Assembly (NCBI GenBank): GCA_935421135.1
Contig: OW285194.1
Span: forward strand, 15,709,376 to 15,773,375
DNA from: Bugulina stolonifera
Taxonomy: Eukaryota > Bryozoa > Gymnolaemata > Cheilostomatida > Bugulidae
Length of the DNA: 64,000 bases
Direction of reading: 5' to 3'
The number at the start of each line of letters is the position of its first letter. The stretch's first letter is position 1. Of the stretch, positions 62,701 through 64,000 are shown piece after piece. The notes below the pieces were generated by a model. The model did not search any database and was not told the origin of the DNA. It was given only the letters and a program-made list of their open reading frames with translations. The position numbers were made by a program, and so were the translations under genes.

Positions 62701-63880
62701 GCCGTGTACAGACAAGTATCGAGACTTGCCCAATCATAATCGATAGATCTCACCACACAGGTTGGTTAGGACCATGTTATTGTCTTTACATAGAAGGAGC
62801 AGAAGTACACGCATAAACAAAAATAATTATTCAACTCAGCAGATTCATTGGCTCTGATTCGTAGCACAAGGTTCTAGAAGACATTTTACCGAGGCAAAGG
62901 CGTGCAAACAAGGAGCCCCGCAAATATGATGATTTGTAGTTAAAATTGCAGCGCGGGAATTTTGCAATCGTTTGCTCTGAAAGTTGGATTTTCAAGAAAA
63001 TACATTTAGTTTATTAATAGAATATCAATTTTATGCAAACATGATGCTGTACATATAGTAAATGAGTCCCCACACAAATTGGACATTACACACATCGATG
63101 CGTTCTATGCGAGAAAAATAAAACATGCAATAGTCGTTTATTAAATTATAATAATAATTATTATAATTTAATAAACAACTATAACTATTGCATCTTTATT
63201 GCATAATTATTATAATTATAATTATATTATTTTATATAATAATATTTACATTAATATTTTATTGATAGAAATATAAATATTAATAAAATACTATTATAAT
63301 GATGTTGATGTTTACTGTTGATGTTTACTGTTGGTTGCATAAAGCTGTCTATCTCTATGGTTGCGTTGAACAAATAGCCATAGCTGGAAATGACCAAGGA
63401 CAGTAAATAAATAATTATTAGATTATTAATTATAATTAATATTAAAATAAAATATTATGTATAATATCAATTGATTTGATATGTATATTGTATATTTGAT
63501 GTTGATATTTGTTTTTATATTAATATTGTGATGGTACAGGACATTTGTATACGACTCTAACTACCGGACGAAGCTCCACCGCACCCTAAGTGCCTAGTAG
63601 TTGTTACAGCGCTACTCACCTGACACTCACACTCTCATAATTAAGCTGTTCGTATACTTATATTCAATTGCATTGCATGTTAAACCATTTAATTACTGTC
63701 TACATACGTGTCTCCATGTGTTTATACTCATTACTCATTCATGTACTTTACTCCTATATTGTTGTATATAGTTACATGATTATATCTAAGTCTTTTAATG
63801 CCTTTTATACCCATGTACAGAGGCCCGACCTCTCAGAATCCATTGATATTCATTTTGTACATGAATTGGACCATTATAAG
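59747..63880. other. Intergenic, no supported gene
   Basis: Upstream of the CUB gene. A plus-strand frame at 61291-61578 has a faint likeness to the end of a non-LTR retrotransposon but no motif. An inverted repeat with arms of about 30 bp (GTTTATTAAATTATAATAA and complement) lies at 63126-63192 in very AT-rich DNA. Confidence 0.5.
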
Positions 63881-64000
63881 CAACTTTTGTATAACCCGAC
63901 CTATTTTGGGTCGGGCTTCCGGCGGCCATCTTGTTGCGCAACTTCCGGACGACCACACGTCGTCTTTTCCCGACCTTACGTCGGCCGGAAGTCCTTATAC
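63880..64000. promoter_or_regulatory. GC-richer, promoter-like segment with ETS- and YY1-type sites
   Basis: The segment holds two CTTCCGG words and two CCGGAAG/ACTTCCGG forms (ETS-type), GCGGCCATCTTG (the reverse of the YY1 site), and repeated CCCGACC/GGTCGGG words. This combination is typical of housekeeping promoters in animals. The gene served would lie to the right of the window. Confidence 0.4.

Overview
This is nuclear DNA of an animal, AT-rich, with compact multi-exon genes and GT-AG introns of roughly 50-900 bp. The gene families present (calpain, rhodopsin-type receptor, thrombospondin type 1, bZIP, Ig, CUB, LDL-receptor class A), the short introns and the lack of any vertebrate or arthropod hallmark suggest an early-branching metazoan, most likely a demosponge. 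That placement is inference. I rebuilt nine protein genes by hand, following splice sites and reading phase from exon to exon; every junction given for the eight well-supported genes keeps the frame.

Layout, left to right. (1) 385-6596, minus: a calpain-5/6-like gene whose last part lies beyond the left edge; two of its three catalytic residues are replaced. (2) 9958-16517, minus: a seven-transmembrane receptor in six exons. (3) 17311-17646, plus: a doubtful small two-exon gene. (4) 18411-20731, minus: a 139-residue secreted protein with two thrombospondin type 1 modules and a TATA box. (5) 22435-24286, minus: a Fos/BATF-like bZIP factor. (6) 26202-28654, plus: a helical-repeat protein with one C-terminal membrane span, consortin-like. 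(7, 8) 28890-32765 and 34486-37647, minus: two tandem paralogous Ig-domain surface proteins, tail-to-tail with gene 6. (9) 38432-40594, minus: a ubiquitin-like plus helical protein, possibly BAG1-like. (10) 41982-59746, minus: one 21-exon, 944-residue type I membrane protein with a signal peptide, CUB and CUB-like modules, one LDL-receptor class A module, one membrane span and a short tail. The right end (59747-64000) holds no gene I can support and finishes in a GC-richer segment that looks like a promoter.

The most striking property of the window is its minisatellites. Nearly every gene carries arrays with units of 11-63 bp in its introns, and in the 21-exon CUB gene the duplicated units repeatedly include a real splice site with a little of the adjoining exon (exons 6, 8, 13, 18 and 19). 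At exons 8 and 19 the duplicated sites are in frame and free of stops, so variable splicing could add 21-residue or 11-residue repeats. One Ig gene ends inside an adjoining 34-bp minisatellite, which supplies its stop codon, and the other has gained a long proline-rich hinge from a coding repeat. These observations come directly from the sequence; their use in transcripts is not shown.
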